Assembly (NCBI RefSeq): GCF_002729955.1
Contig: NZ_PBYA01000005.1
Span: forward strand, 8,067-64,463
From: Salinisphaera sp.
Lineage (GTDB): Bacteria; Pseudomonadota; Gammaproteobacteria; Nevskiales; Salinisphaeraceae
Reading direction: 5' to 3'
DNA length: 56,397 nucleotides
The notes under the pieces: model-generated
Told to the model about the DNA's origin: nothing
What the model saw: only the letters and a program-made list of their open reading frames with translations
Databases searched by the model: none
Part shown: positions 46,248-56,181 of the stretch, in pieces
How positions within the stretch are numbered: position 1 is the stretch's first letter
Layout of the letters: each line of letters begins with the position of its first letter
Position numbers and translations under genes: made by a program

Positions 46248-47690
46248 ATGGCTATGCGGCGAACCCTGCTGTTCCTATTGTCGTTCGTCGCCCTGCTGAC
46301 GAGCGCGACCGGGCTCGTCGCCCAGCCGTCGACCGAAACCCCCGCGCCGATCCGCGAAATCGCGATCGAGGGGCCGATCGGCCCGGCCACCAGTGCGTTC
46401 ATCGAGCGCGAACTCGAACAGGCCGCGGCCGCGAACACGCCGCTGATCATCCTGCGCCTGGATACGCCCGGCGGGCTGGACGGCGCGATGCGCGATATCG
46501 TGAAAGCAATTCTGGCCTCGCCCGTGCCGGTGGCCGGTTATGTCGCACCGGGCGGCGCGCGAGCGGCCAGCGCCGGGACCTATATCCTTTATGCCAGCCA
46601 TATCGCGGCCATGGCGCCCGCGACGAACCTCGGCGCAGCCACGCCGGTATCGATTGGGGGCGATGGTTCGCCCCCCGCCGATGCCGAGCCCGAAAAGTCG
46701 CCGGCATCCGAAAGCGACGACATCGCCGAACAGACGAGCGACAACGCCACCGCGAAACGTCGCAAGGCGGTCAACGACGCCGTGGCCTATATCCGTAGCC
46801 TGGCCGAACGGCGCGAGCGCAACGCCGACTGGGCCGAACAGGCCGTGCGCGAGGGCACCAGCCTGTCGGCGCAAGCCGCCCTCGATGCCAACGTCATCGA
46901 CCTGATCGCAGCCGATACCACGCAGCTTCTGGATCGGATCGACGGCCAGCGCGTGGAAACGGCGGCCGGCATGCAGCAGTTGAACGTGGCCGGCGCGCGC
47001 GTCGAGCACCACGAGCCCGGCTGGCAGACCGAGCTGCTGTCGGTGATCACCAACCCGACCGTGGCCTATCTGCTGTTCATGATCGGCATCTACGGGCTGA
47101 TTCTGGAAGGCCTGAACCCGGGCACCGGCGTACCGGGCGTGGTCGGCGCCATCAGCCTGCTCTGCGCGCTGTTCGCCTTTCAAGTGCTGCCGGTCAACTA
47201 TGCCGGGCTGGCGCTGATCGCCCTCGGTATCGGCCTGATGATCGCAGAGATGTTTGCGCCCAGTTTCGGTATTCTGGGCCTTGGCGGTGTCGCTGCCTTC
47301 GTGTTCGGCTCGATCATGCTCATGGATACCGACGTGCCCGGCTTCGAGATTCCCTTCGGCCTGATCGGCGGTATCGCGGTGGCCAGCGCCCTGCTGCTGT
47401 TCGGCATTCTTTACATGTTCCTGCGTTCGCGGCGCGAGCGCATACATACCGGCCATGCCGGGCTGATCGGCAGCCGCTGCGTGGCTCTTGCGGACTTCGA
47501 ACGCGAAGGCCGCGTTCTGCTGCACGGCGAGTCCTGGCTGGCGGTCAGCCCGACGCCGGTTGCCCGTGATGACGCGCTCGTGGTCACCGCGGCCGAAGGC
47601 CTCAAGGTATTCGTGCGCCCCGCCGGCCCGGCGGATACAACCATTGCAGCGGGCAACGCGCCAGCGCGTACGCCCGCTACGCGGAGATAG
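46248..47690 (+). CDS. NfeD-type membrane serine protease (ClpP/SppA-like)
   Basis: The 480-residue protein has a signal peptide (1-25) and a ClpP-like protease domain with [13 protein letters not shown], the nucleophile serine in [10 protein letters not shown] and the lysine general base in [11 protein letters not shown]. Four to five membrane helices (about residues 275-390) and a C-terminal OB-fold NfeD domain follow. Long NfeD proteins cleave stomatin-type partners; the slipin gene is two bases downstream. An acidic insert (about 140-165) splits the protease domain. Confidence 0.92.
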   Translation: MAMRRTLLFLLSFVALLTSATGLVAQPSTETPAPIREIAIEGPIGPATSAFIERELEQAAAANTPLIILRLDTPGGLDGAMRDIVKAILASPVPVAGYVAPGGARAASAGTYILYASHIAAMAPATNLGAATPVSIGGDGSPPADAEPEKSPASESDDIAEQTSDNATAKRRKAVNDAVAYIRSLAERRERNADWAEQAVREGTSLSAQAALDANVIDLIAADTTQLLDRIDGQRVETAAGMQQLNVAGARVEHHEPGWQTELLSVITNPTVAYLLFMIGIYGLILEGLNPGTGVPGVVGAISLLCALFAFQVLPVNYAGLALIALGIGLMIAEMFAPSFGILGLGGVAAFVFGSIMLMDTDVPGFEIPFGLIGGIAVASALLLFGILYMFLRSRRERIHTGHAGLIGSRCVALADFEREGRVLLHGESWLAVSPTPVARDDALVVTAAEGLKVFVRPAGPADTTIAAGNAPARTPATRR

Positions 47691-47692
47691 CC

Positions 47693-48463
47693 ATGCTCAT
47701 CAATTTCGGTTTCGCCCTTATCATCCTGCTCGCGCTGGTGATCTTTGCCTCGATCAAGATCCTGCCCGAGTACGAACGCGGCGTGATGTTCACGCTCGGG
47801 CGCATGACCGGGGTGAAAGGCCCCGGCCTGTTTCTGGTGATCCCGGTCATCCAGAAGATGATCAAGGTGGATATGCGCGTGGTGGTGCTGGACGTACCGC
47901 CGCAGGACGTGATCTCGCGCGACAACGTTTCCGTGCGCGTGAACGCGGTGGTGTATTTCCGGGTCATCGACGCCGACCGGGCCATCGTGGAAGTCGAGCA
48001 CTTTTACGACGCGGTCAGCCAGCTCGCCCAGACCACGCTACGCAGCGTCCTGGGCAAGCACGAGCTGGACGAAATGCTTGCCGAGCGCGACAAGCTCAAC
48101 GCCGATATCCAGGAAATCCTCGATCGCCATACCGATGCCTGGGGCCTGAAAGTCGCCAACGTTGAAATCAAGCAGGTCGATCTCGACGAAAGCATGACCC
48201 GGGCGATCGCCCGCCAGGCCGAAGCCGAGCGCGCACGCCGCGCCAAGGTGATCAACGCCGAGGGTGAAATGCAGGCCGCCGAAAACCTGCGCGGCGCCGC
48301 CGAACAGCTCGCGCGCGAACCCCAGGCCCTGCAGCTGCGTTATCTGCAGACGCTGGTCGATATCGCCGGCGAGAACAATTCCACTATCGTGTTCCCGCTG
48401 CCCATGGACCTGATCGAACCGCTGCTCGATGCCGCCAACAAGATGGGCGAGCGCAAGAGCTAG
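47693..48463 (+). CDS. Slipin (stomatin/prohibitin family membrane protein)
   Basis: The 256 residues have one N-terminal membrane hairpin helix (4-22), a PHB/SPFH domain ([12 protein letters not shown] through [12 protein letters not shown]) and a C-terminal alanine/glutamate-rich coiled coil. Slipins form membrane microdomain scaffolds and pair with NfeD. Two bases separate it from nfeD, so the two form one operon. Confidence 0.95.
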   Translation: MLINFGFALIILLALVIFASIKILPEYERGVMFTLGRMTGVKGPGLFLVIPVIQKMIKVDMRVVVLDVPPQDVISRDNVSVRVNAVVYFRVIDADRAIVEVEHFYDAVSQLAQTTLRSVLGKHELDEMLAERDKLNADIQEILDRHTDAWGLKVANVEIKQVDLDESMTRAIARQAEAERARRAKVINAEGEMQAAENLRGAAEQLAREPQALQLRYLQTLVDIAGENNSTIVFPLPMDLIEPLLDAANKMGERKS

Positions 48464-48479
48464 AAGCCCAGGTGAGCGG

Positions 48480-49217
48480 CTAGTCGCTGGCCGCCATGAA
48501 GCGTTCGACCACCGGGTCGACCGTCGGTACCGCCGTCAGGTCGATCCCCTCGCCCAGCACCGCCACGATATGACGCATGGCGGCGACGCGGGCCTTTCGC
48601 TTGTGGTTCGCGTCGATGCGCATCCACGGCGCGGCCGCCGTGGAGCAGCGCTCGAACATGCGCGCGTATGCCTGTTCGTAGTCCTGCCAGCGGGCGCGGT
48701 TGCGAATATCGTCGGCGGTGATTTTCCAGCGCTTGGCCGGGTTCGCATAGCGCGAGCTAAAGCGCTCCAACTGGGTATCGGCATCGATATCGAGAAACAG
48801 CTTGACCAGACGCACGCCGTTGTCGACGAGCGTGCGCTCGAAGGCGTTGATCTCGTCGTAGGCGCGCTCGCATTCCTGCGCCGATATGAATCCTTCGATC
48901 GGCTCGACCAGCACGCGGCCATACCAGCTGCGATCGAAGATCGCGATTTCGCCGGCTGCGGGAATACGCCGCCAGAAACGCTGCAACCAGAGCTCGTCAC
49001 GTTCGACGCTATTCGGCGCCTTGATTGGCCAGACGGTCAGGTGGCGCGGATCCAGCACCCAGGCGATACGCCGGATCAGCCCGCCCTTGCCGGCGGCATC
49101 CCAGCCTTCGAGCACGACCACCGCGCTGCGCCGGTCCTGTGCATAGGCATGCTGAATGGCGACCAGCTCGGCCTGCAGGGCTTCCAGTTCGTCGTCGAGC
49201 GCCTTCTTATCGGCCAT
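48480..49217 (-). CDS. ppk2: Polyphosphate kinase 2 family protein
   Basis: PPK2 enzymes transfer phosphate between polyphosphate and nucleotides. The 245 residues show Walker A GWDAAGKGG at 38-46, FDRSWYGR at 94-101 (Walker B region), and a lid with FSSRYANPAKRWKITADD. This is a single-domain enzyme; the class cannot be fixed from sequence alone. The start overlaps the end of the Nudix gene by 11 bases. Confidence 0.92.
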   Translation of the reverse strand: MADKKALDDELEALQAELVAIQHAYAQDRRSAVVVLEGWDAAGKGGLIRRIAWVLDPRHLTVWPIKAPNSVERDELWLQRFWRRIPAAGEIAIFDRSWYGRVLVEPIEGFISAQECERAYDEINAFERTLVDNGVRLVKLFLDIDADTQLERFSSRYANPAKRWKITADDIRNRARWQDYEQAYARMFERCSTAAAPWMRIDANHKRKARVAAMRHIVAVLGEGIDLTAVPTVDPVVERFMAASD

Positions 49218-49872
49218 GGGAGTTCACCGGTTCTTCGGCCCGACGGGGCAGCGCCAGCGGGCGGTCTTCGGCATGGGCAAGCCGCTGGACCAGCCCCAGC
49301 AGAATGCCGGCGGTCGCGCCCCAGATATGATCGTCGCGATAGTCGATGCCGTAGACGTGATACGTCTGGCCATTGCGCTCGTAGGGATACTCGCGATAGT
49401 TGTCCAGCTCCAGCAGATGCGCGAGCGGCACGGCAAACAGGCGGGCGACTTCCGCATCGTCGGGATAGACGTCGGCGTGCGGATCCACCCAGCCGACGAA
49501 GGGGCTGATCACGAAGCCGGTGACGGTCGGGTACTCCGGCAACTCGCCGAGTACTTCGACGTGTCGCGGCTGTAGTTCGATCTCTTCTTCGGCTTCGCGC
49601 AGCGCGGCCTGTTCGGCATTGCGATCACGCGCTTCCATGCTGCCGCCGGGGAAACTGATCTGGCCCGGGTGATGACGCAGCGCGGCGCTGCGCTGGGTGA
49701 AGTAGACATAGGGTTCGGGGGCGGCCACCACCGGGATGAGCACGCCGGCACGGCGCGCAGCCACGCCGTAGTCCTCGATCGGGCGGTTGTCGCCCGGTCC
49801 GGTATGGCCCGGCGGCATCGTGACCGCTAGAGCCCGTTCCAGGCGTCGGCGCCAGGCCTCGGCCGCGTCCAC
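49207..49872 (-). CDS. Nudix hydrolase, CoA pyrophosphatase (NudL-like)
   Basis: The Nudix box reads GGSMEARDRNAEQAALREAE followed by EEI, with the acidic residue spacing and a FPGG lead-in like E. coli NudL, which splits CoA to phosphopantetheine and ADP. The C-terminal IWGATAGILLGLV is also typical. The start is uncertain: the frame runs open through the upstream gene, with no ATG until 49818. I chose the GTG at 49872 (221 aa), just after the previous stop; a TTG at 49881 is also possible. It is in an operon with ppk2 and the 119-residue gene. Confidence 0.85.
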   Translation of the reverse strand: MDAAEAWRRRLERALAVTMPPGHTGPGDNRPIEDYGVAARRAGVLIPVVAAPEPYVYFTQRSAALRHHPGQISFPGGSMEARDRNAEQAALREAEEEIELQPRHVEVLGELPEYPTVTGFVISPFVGWVDPHADVYPDDAEVARLFAVPLAHLLELDNYREYPYERNGQTYHVYGIDYRDDHIWGATAGILLGLVQRLAHAEDRPLALPRRAEEPVNSHGR

Positions 49873-49885
49873 AGCCGTCAATGCA

Positions 49886-50245
49886 TCAACCGTTCGACGG
49901 CGGGCGCTGGTCGATACGCTCGCCGGCCTTGAGTTTCTCCGCGTACTCCTTGGCCAGCGCCTGGAAGCGCGGCGTAAGCCCGGCATCGGCATACATCGGG
50001 TCGCCCTCTTCGTCGTAGGCGGCGATTTCGTTACCCGGCTCGTAGGAGAAGGAAGACGCCAGTTCGTCCAGGGCGGCCGCCAGCAGGTCGGTCAGAATGC
50101 GCTCCTGGGTCAGCCCGGGGAACAGATCGCACAGGGCCGCGACCTTGGCCGCGTCATAGAGCGGCAGACGAATCTCATAGGTTTCGTCGGTTCGGGTTTC
50201 GCCGGCGTTGGCTTTCCATTGAGCGACCAGTTCGTTGACTTTCAT
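49886..50245 (-). CDS. Conserved small cytosolic protein (119 aa), unknown
   Basis: I cannot name this protein with certainty; similar short acidic proteins have been labelled pilin-assembly related. It has a clean start (MKVNELVAQWKANAGE), alternating amphipathic helices, a central LCDLFPGLTQERILTDLLAAALDEL segment that may be a ribbon-helix-helix-like or helical dimer region, and a charged C-terminal helix. No signal peptide or membrane segment is present. It heads the nudL-ppk2 operon and is divergent from the 86-residue gene (158 bp apart). Confidence 0.75.
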   Translation of the reverse strand: MKVNELVAQWKANAGETRTDETYEIRLPLYDAAKVAALCDLFPGLTQERILTDLLAAALDELASSFSYEPGNEIAAYDEEGDPMYADAGLTPRFQALAKEYAEKLKAGERIDQRPPSNG

Positions 50246-50403
50246 CCGGGTACCTGCAGTTTGAAGAATCGATGCGCGTTTCAGCCCGCATAGATTACGA
50301 GAGTCACGCGTATTCGAACAACGTTGCATGCACCTTTTAAAGTCGCGTTGACCCGCTTCTAAGCGCCTGCTAGCTTGGCGCCAACTCAACCCGAGAGTAA
50401 CGC

Positions 50404-50664
50404 ATGGCCAAGACCGAAAAGACCTGGAGCCTCAAGGAAATCGACCAGCAGCGCGGTGACAAGAAAGGTACGGCGTTCCTGGCATTCAAGCAGCTCAAGG
50501 ACAGTTTCGACGAGGGCCGCGACTACTATTACCTGAGCGCCAGCCAGGATGCGCGCGAGATCGAGCAGCTGCGCAGCGCCGGTCGTATCTACGAAAGCAC
50601 CGTCAACGCCATCCTGCTGACCGAAGGCGGCTATAGCGCGGTACTCGACTACCTCGACGGCTGA
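50404..50664 (+). CDS. Small hypothetical protein (86 aa)
   Basis: I do not recognise this protein. It is a compact, mostly helical, soluble protein with a lysine-rich start (AKTEKTWSLKEIDQQRGDKKG), a tyrosine cluster (DYYYLSA) and a SAVLDYLDG end. GAG precedes the ATG at about seven bases. Codon use agrees with its neighbours, so it is likely a true gene. It stands alone between divergent and convergent neighbours. Confidence 0.7.
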   Translation: MAKTEKTWSLKEIDQQRGDKKGTAFLAFKQLKDSFDEGRDYYYLSASQDAREIEQLRSAGRIYESTVNAILLTEGGYSAVLDYLDG

Positions 50665-50685
50665 ACGCGCGCAAACGCGCCGCGT

Positions 50686-51648
50686 TCAACCGGCCATTTG
50701 CTGCTCGAGTGCGCGCTGATCGTCGGCAAAGCGACGAATCCCCTCGGCCAGTTTTTCCGTGGCCATGGCATCGGCGTTCATCGCCCAGTCGAAGGCCCCA
50801 CGGTCGAGCATCAGGCGCGGCACGTCGGAATCGGTGTCGGTGATGCCGGGCGTATCCGCCTGCGGCAAGCCGGCCAGTTCCTCGAGCAGCGCGGGCGAAA
50901 TCGTCATCAGGTCGGCGCCGGCGAGCGCCAGAATCTGTTCGCGGTTGCGAAAACTCGCCGCCATCACCTGGGTCGGATAGCCGTGCGTCTTGGCATAGGC
51001 ATTGATCCGCCGCACGCTGGCCACGCCCGGATCGTCTTCCGGCGCATAGTGGTCCACGCCTTCGGCCTTCTTGTACCAGTCGGTGATACGCCCGACGAAC
51101 GGCGAGATCAGGGTTACGCCGGCCTCGAAACAGGCCTGGGCCTGGGCCAGCGAAAAGATCAGCGTCATGTTGCAGGCAATGCCCTCGGCTTCGAGTACGC
51201 TCGCCGCGCGAATGCCGGCCCAGGTGCTGGCGATCTTGATGAGGATGCGATCGGGCGCGACCCCGAGTTCGCCGTAGTCGGCGATCAGCGCTCGTGCCTT
51301 GCGAATCGTGGCATCGGTATCGAAGGACAGACGGGCATCGACCTCGGTGGATACATAGCGCGGCACGACCTGCGTGAGTTCGCGTCCGAACAGCGTCATC
51401 AGCCGCTCGACGCGGCTCAGGCCACCACTGGGTGTCGCCGCCAGCGCCTCGTCGACGAGATGCCGATAGCGCGTATCGCCGGCGGCCTGCAGCACCAGAC
51501 TCGGGTTGGTGGTGGCATCGGTCGGGCGATAGGCACGAATGGTCTCGAAATCGCCGCTGTCGGCGACCACCGTGGTACGGGCACGCAGGGCTTCGAGCGC
51601 GTTCGTCGCCGTATCGGGCGCAAGGGATCCGGACATCTCGTGACTCAT
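50686..51648 (-). CDS. tal: Transaldolase
   Basis: This pentose-phosphate enzyme moves a dihydroxyacetone unit through a lysine Schiff base. The 320 residues show TDATTNPSLV, the catalytic lysine in ILIKIASTWAGIRAA, NMTLIFSLAQAQACFEAG and SPFVGRITDWYKK, all typical of the TalB-type family. The ATG at 51648 (MSHEMSGS) is chosen; 51636 is also possible. It is transcribed alone. Confidence 0.96.
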   Translation of the reverse strand: MSHEMSGSLAPDTATNALEALRARTTVVADSGDFETIRAYRPTDATTNPSLVLQAAGDTRYRHLVDEALAATPSGGLSRVERLMTLFGRELTQVVPRYVSTEVDARLSFDTDATIRKARALIADYGELGVAPDRILIKIASTWAGIRAASVLEAEGIACNMTLIFSLAQAQACFEAGVTLISPFVGRITDWYKKAEGVDHYAPEDDPGVASVRRINAYAKTHGYPTQVMAASFRNREQILALAGADLMTISPALLEELAGLPQADTPGITDTDSDVPRLMLDRGAFDWAMNADAMATEKLAEGIRRFADDQRALEQQMAG

Positions 51649-51734
51649 GGCAAACCGGGGCCTCACTATAAAACAGTCCGGCGATCCCTCGCCAAGCGGT
51701 CGCACCCGGCCGCGCCGACAAAGGGCTTGCCGTC

Positions 51735-52484
51735 ATGAACCCGTTGCCGGTTGACTTGCCGCCGCTGGTCGTCGACGACGACTCCGCCTCGGAGGGCGTA
51801 GCCATTCCGACCGGCTTCGAAACGGTCGCCCAGCCGCCCGAGGACGGCTTCTACCTGCGCGCGAGCGCCGACGGGCTCACCCTGCACCATGCCCAGGCGC
51901 CGGCCCGAGACCGCGGCCTGCGTATCGACCTGCTCGATGGCAGCGTCGAACGCCGGGCCGCAGGCGGCCGGCAGTCACCGCTTGCCCGCGCCCTGGGGCT
52001 GCGTCGCCATCCGCGACCGCGGGTGCTTGATACCACCTGCGGGCTGGGCCGTGACAGCGCCACCCTTGCCGCGCTCGGCTGCAGCGTCGTGTCGATCGAA
52101 CGCCATGCGGTGCTGTTCGCCCTGCTCGAGGATGCACGCGCGCGTGCACAGAGCGCGCCGCCGAACTGGCTTGCCGCCTGGCCACGGCTTATCCACGACG
52201 ATTCAGCGCGCTGGCTGGCGGATACGCCCGACGAAGAATTCGATATCGTCTATATCGACCCGATGTTCGATGCGCCGCGACGCAAGGCCCGCCCGCAGAA
52301 GGCACTGGCCTGGATGCACGAACTCGTCGGTACCGATACCGACGTGTCATTGCTGCTTGAACGCGCCCGTAGGACGGCCACCCGCCAAGTGGTGGTCAAG
52401 CAGCACGCTCGGGCGACGCCAATCGCCCCGCCCGACCGCCAGGTCGAAGGCAAGGCGATTCGTTTCGATATCTATTTGAGCTGA
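51735..52484 (+). CDS. rsmJ: 16S rRNA (guanine1516-N2)-methyltransferase
   Basis: RsmJ methylates G1516 of 16S rRNA. The 249 residues show the family features LRIDLLDGSVERRAAGG, QSPLARALGL, the SAM loop LDTTCGLGRDSATLAALGC, IERHAVLFALLEDA and YIDPMFDAPRRKA. A 50-residue N-terminal part precedes the methyltransferase domain. Such proteins are largely gammaproteobacterial, which supports the taxonomic reading. Confidence 0.93.
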   Translation: MNPLPVDLPPLVVDDDSASEGVAIPTGFETVAQPPEDGFYLRASADGLTLHHAQAPARDRGLRIDLLDGSVERRAAGGRQSPLARALGLRRHPRPRVLDTTCGLGRDSATLAALGCSVVSIERHAVLFALLEDARARAQSAPPNWLAAWPRLIHDDSARWLADTPDEEFDIVYIDPMFDAPRRKARPQKALAWMHELVGTDTDVSLLLERARRTATRQVVVKQHARATPIAPPDRQVEGKAIRFDIYLS

Positions 52485-52497
52485 ATCGCGCGCGGCG

Positions 52498-53022
52498 CTA
52501 AATGGCTGCCAGCCCGGCCAAAAAACGCTTGTAGTTCTCGACGTAGTGCGTAGCACCGCGCTTGAGCTTCTGCGCGTCTTCCTCGGTGAGTTCGCGTTTC
52601 ACCCGCCCCGGCACGCCGATGACCATGCTGTTGTCGGGAATCTCCTTGCCTTCGGGCACCAGTGCGCCGGCACCGATCAGGCAGTTACGCCCGATCTTGG
52701 CGCCGTTGAGCACCGTGGCCTTGATGCCGATCAGGCTGTTATCGCCGATCGTGCAGCCGTGCAGCATCGCCTGATGGCCCACGGTGCAGTCGGCGCCGAC
52801 GGTCAGCGGAAAGCCGGGGTCGGTATGCAGCACACAGCCGTCCTGGATATTGCTGCCCCGCCCGATCGTGATCAGCTCCTGATCGCCGCGCAGCACGGCG
52901 TTGAACCAGATACTGGCGTCCACTTCGAGCTTGACGTTGCCAAGCACGGTGGCGTTCTCGGCCACGAAGAACTGTCCGGCGTCCGGTGTTTGGGGGGTGA
53001 TATCGTCCAGTCGATAGAGCAT
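52498..53022 (-). CDS. Gamma carbonic anhydrase-like protein (YrdA family)
   Basis: The 174 residues form a left-handed beta-helix of hexapeptide repeats ([20 protein letters not shown] onward) with the three His/Asp sites of the family ([28 protein letters not shown]). It may be a zinc carbonic anhydrase, though many YrdA proteins show little activity. It is the last gene of a four-gene minus-strand run, 47 bp after tsaB. Confidence 0.9.
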   Translation of the reverse strand: MLYRLDDITPQTPDAGQFFVAENATVLGNVKLEVDASIWFNAVLRGDQELITIGRGSNIQDGCVLHTDPGFPLTVGADCTVGHQAMLHGCTIGDNSLIGIKATVLNGAKIGRNCLIGAGALVPEGKEIPDNSMVIGVPGRVKRELTEEDAQKLKRGATHYVENYKRFLAGLAAI

Positions 53023-53069
53023 GTCGTCTCCTCCGATTGCTTGCGGTCGTCTTTAATTATCGAGCGCGC

Positions 53070-53759
53070 TCAGCGCCGCCCGCCGGGCTTGCGGGCGACG
53101 TCGTCGCGCACATAGACGGGCAGCGCCTGGGCGGCCGGCAGGCCCTCGCCGGCGCGTAGGGTCGGCAGCGCCAGACGCGCGATATCGAGCGCGTGCGGCC
53201 ACTGTTCGACGGGTTCCAGCATCTCGGGCGCAACGCCGCGCTCGCCGGCGACGACGTGCCAGCCGTTGCCGGCCCGGGTGTATGCGCTGGCCGTGTCGGC
53301 ATCGAGCTGCGCCGGGCGCATGACTCGTTCGACACCGAGCGGTTCAGGGTCGGCGCCCTGCCCGCGCTGGTAATCCGCGCTATAGATTTCGCCCATGCGG
53401 GCATCCTGGACCACGCGTACGCGCTGAACGCGCGCGTCGTTGTACAGACAGCGCGCGGCCAGCGCCGCGAGAGTGGATACCGGTACCACCGGCCGGTCGA
53501 CGCCCGCGGCCAGGCCCTGAATGAGCCCGGCGGCGATCCGCAGACCGGTGAACGCGCCCGGGCCGCGCCCGAAGGCCAGCCCGTCGAGATCGGCCAGCGC
53601 GAGTTCCGCGCGTTCCAGCAGTTCCTGGGCGAGCGGCAGCAGCCGACGGCCATGCGCCTGCGGCGCGATTTCGAAGTGTTCGAGCTCGTAGTCGCGCTCG
53701 TCGTCGACCACGGCGACCGACAGCGCCTCGGTGGAGGCATCCAGGGCCAGTATTTTCAT
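53070..53759 (-). CDS. tsaB: tRNA threonylcarbamoyladenosine biosynthesis protein TsaB
   Basis: TsaB partners TsaD to make the t6A base next to the anticodon of ANN-decoding tRNAs. The 229 residues show the ASKHA fold start MKILALDASTEALSVAV, the helix with EIAPQAHGRRLLPLAQELL, and GRGPGAFTGLRIAAGLIQGL. The start overlaps the helicase stop by four bases. Confidence 0.94.
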   Translation of the reverse strand: MKILALDASTEALSVAVVDDERDYELEHFEIAPQAHGRRLLPLAQELLERAELALADLDGLAFGRGPGAFTGLRIAAGLIQGLAAGVDRPVVPVSTLAALAARCLYNDARVQRVRVVQDARMGEIYSADYQRGQGADPEPLGVERVMRPAQLDADTASAYTRAGNGWHVVAGERGVAPEMLEPVEQWPHALDIARLALPTLRAGEGLPAAQALPVYVRDDVARKPGGRR

Positions 53760-55663
53760 GCCGGCGCCAGCGAGTCGAGAAATTCACAGGCCACGGCCTG
53801 ATCGCGGGTAATGGGCATGGGCGGCAGGCTCGCGCGAATGGCGCCGCCGTAGCGCGCCGTGAACAACCGGGGATCGCAGATGGCCAGCACGCCACGGTCG
53901 GCGGCGTCGCGAATCAGACGCCCCACGCCCTGCTTGAGGGTGATGATGGCCTGGGGCAGCTGATAATCCATGAACGGGTTCTCTCCGGCCTCCTTCATTG
54001 CGGTGAAGCGTGCGGCCAGCACCGGGTCGGCCGGCGAGGCAAACGGCAGCCGGTCGATGATCACCAGCCGCAGGGCCTGACCGCGTACGTCCACGCCCTC
54101 CCAGAAGCTGCTGGTCGCGACCAACACGGCGCCATCGTTGCTGCGAAAATCCGCCAGCAGCGTTGCCCGTGGCGCACTGCCCTGCATCAATACATCGATG
54201 CCGGCCGCCGCCAGTGCCTCGCCGTAGCGGGCCACCGCACGGTAGCTGGTACACAGCAAGAACGTACCGCCGCCCGAGGCCTCGATAAGCGCCAGCGCCT
54301 GGGATACCACGGCGTCGTCGAAATCGGGCGTGTTCGGCGCCGGCATGGCCTGGGGCGCATACAGCATGGCGTTGCGTTCATAGTCGAACGGACTGGGCAG
54401 CACCTGCTGGGTAACGTCGACCAACCCGAGCCGGCGACAGAAGTAGTCCAGGTCGTTCTTTACCGCGAGCGTGGCCGAGGTAAATATCCAGGCGCCGGGA
54501 TAGGCTTCGATGGCGCGCGAGAACGGCGTGGCCGCGTCCAGCGGGGTGCTGTGCCAGATCCAGGCCGTGCCGCGTTTTTCCAGCCAGCTGATCCGGTCGA
54601 CGTCGCTCGCGCTCACGGTGGTCAGGGCTGCTTCGAGCTCGCCACAGCGACGCGACAACGCCTTCATGCGGTCGCTGCGGCTGGCCACCGGCTCAAGGCC
54701 GGTCTTGAGCGCGAGCAGCGCGGCCGCCATCTCGTCACGCGCGCCGCGGCGTGTCTCGGTTTCCAGCTCTTCCCAGCTGCGATTGCCCGGCGGATCGCCC
54801 AGCACATCGGCAAAACGGCGTTCGGCGTTGCCGACATCCTTGAGCTTGGCTTTCAGCGCGGGCATGTCGCCACCGAGCGTATCCAGCTCGGCCAGGCCGT
54901 CGCGCACCAGATCCTTGAGCTGGCGCGCGGATAGCGCCTGGCCGAAAAAGCGTCCGGCGATATCGGGCAGCCGGTGGGCCTCGTCCAGCACGATCGCGTC
55001 GGCGCCGGGCAGCACCTCGCCGAAGCCGGATTCACGCAGCGTCAGATCGGCAAACAGCAGATAGTGGTTGACGATGACCAGATCGGCCGCCTGCGCTTCT
55101 CGGCGTGCATGCACCACCCAGCACTGTTCGAACAGCGGGCATTCCTGTCCCAGACAGTTGTCGGTGGTCGAGGTGATACGCGGCCAGAGCGCATCGCCGT
55201 CGCCCAGGTCGCCGAATTCGCCCAGATCGCCGGTGGTGGTTCGGGCTGCCCAGTCGCGTACCGCACGAATCTTGGGTGCAAGATACAGATCGCCACTGGC
55301 CTCGGTGAGGTTGAGCCTGTGCAGGCACAGATAGTTGGCGCGGCCCTTGAGCACCGTGGCATGTACCGAGCGCCCGAGCACCGTCTGCGCCAGCGGCAGG
55401 TCCTTGTCGTCGAGCTGGCTTTGCAGATAGCGCGTCGCCGTGGAGACGATGATCTTGCGCTGTGAGGCGAGCGCCGGCAGTAGATAGGCCAGCGTTTTGC
55501 CGGTGCCCGTACCGGCCTCGACCACCAGCCGTTCGCCGGCATCGATGGCACGGGCGACCGCGCTGGCCATCTCGGCCTGGCCCGCACGGGCCGCGTAGCC
55601 GGGCAGCGACCGCGAGAGCGCGTCATCGTCGGTGAAAAGCGCGGCGCCTGCCGCCGCACTCAT
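53756..55663 (-). CDS. DinG/YoaA-type iron-sulfur DNA helicase
   Basis: This XPD-like superfamily 2 helicase has 635 residues: Walker A EAGTGTGKTLAYL, four probable 4Fe-4S cysteines (YLCLHR, then NCLGQECPLFEQC), DEAH box LDEAHRLPD, and motif VI QGVGRLIRDAAD. The length fits YoaA rather than the nuclease-bearing DinG of Gram-positives. Both ends overlap neighbours by four bases, placing it in an operon with tsaB. Confidence 0.94.
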   Translation of the reverse strand: MSAAAGAALFTDDDALSRSLPGYAARAGQAEMASAVARAIDAGERLVVEAGTGTGKTLAYLLPALASQRKIIVSTATRYLQSQLDDKDLPLAQTVLGRSVHATVLKGRANYLCLHRLNLTEASGDLYLAPKIRAVRDWAARTTTGDLGEFGDLGDGDALWPRITSTTDNCLGQECPLFEQCWVVHARREAQAADLVIVNHYLLFADLTLRESGFGEVLPGADAIVLDEAHRLPDIAGRFFGQALSARQLKDLVRDGLAELDTLGGDMPALKAKLKDVGNAERRFADVLGDPPGNRSWEELETETRRGARDEMAAALLALKTGLEPVASRSDRMKALSRRCGELEAALTTVSASDVDRISWLEKRGTAWIWHSTPLDAATPFSRAIEAYPGAWIFTSATLAVKNDLDYFCRRLGLVDVTQQVLPSPFDYERNAMLYAPQAMPAPNTPDFDDAVVSQALALIEASGGGTFLLCTSYRAVARYGEALAAAGIDVLMQGSAPRATLLADFRSNDGAVLVATSSFWEGVDVRGQALRLVIIDRLPFASPADPVLAARFTAMKEAGENPFMDYQLPQAIITLKQGVGRLIRDAADRGVLAICDPRLFTARYGGAIRASLPPMPITRDQAVACEFLDSLAPA

Positions 55664-56180
55664 CGCATGAACTGCTGGCTGGCGCTGCGATAGCTGCTGG
55701 CGCGCTGCATGGCCTCGTCGGCACCGCTGCGATCGCCGTCGGCGCGACGCGCTTCGGCAATCAGGCGCCAGTTGTCTGCGCGCACGAACGGATTATCGCC
55801 TGCGACGCTATTGGATTTACGTGCCATGGCCTCGGCCTGACCGCCCTGCCCCTGGGCGAGCTTGACCGCCGCCAGACGCTGATAAACAAAAGCGTTGCGC
55901 GGCTCGAGATCGAGGGCGCGTTCCAGTGTTGCGGCGGCCATATCCATATTGCCGTTACGCGCCAGTGTATCGGCCCGGCCGAGCAACGACAGCACGGCCG
56001 GGCTGCTGGCTTCCTGTGCGCTGCGCGGCGGCATCACCTCGGGCTTGCTCGGCCGCTCGGGTGGGCGCTGCGGCTCCTCCCGCGGCTGCGGCGAGGGCAC
56101 GGTCGGCGACGCCGGGCCTTCCGGCGGCGGAAAACTGGTGCGCTGGGTGGTGGCACAGCCGGCCAGCGCTACGGCCAGCG
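55660..56180 (-). CDS. TPR-containing lipoprotein, 5' end lost at a junction
   Basis: The readable part contains the lipobox LALAVALAGC (Cys codon at 56155-56157), a long Pro/Ser/Glu-rich linker and tetratricopeptide-like helices (LLGRADTLARNGNMDMAAAT, LERALDLEPRNAFVYQRLAA). It is probably an outer-membrane lipoprotein. The frame stays open to 56277, but there is no in-frame ATG and the DNA beyond about 56182 belongs to a different, plus-strand coding sequence. The true start is therefore missing. Confidence 0.75.
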
Positions 56181-56181
56181 C

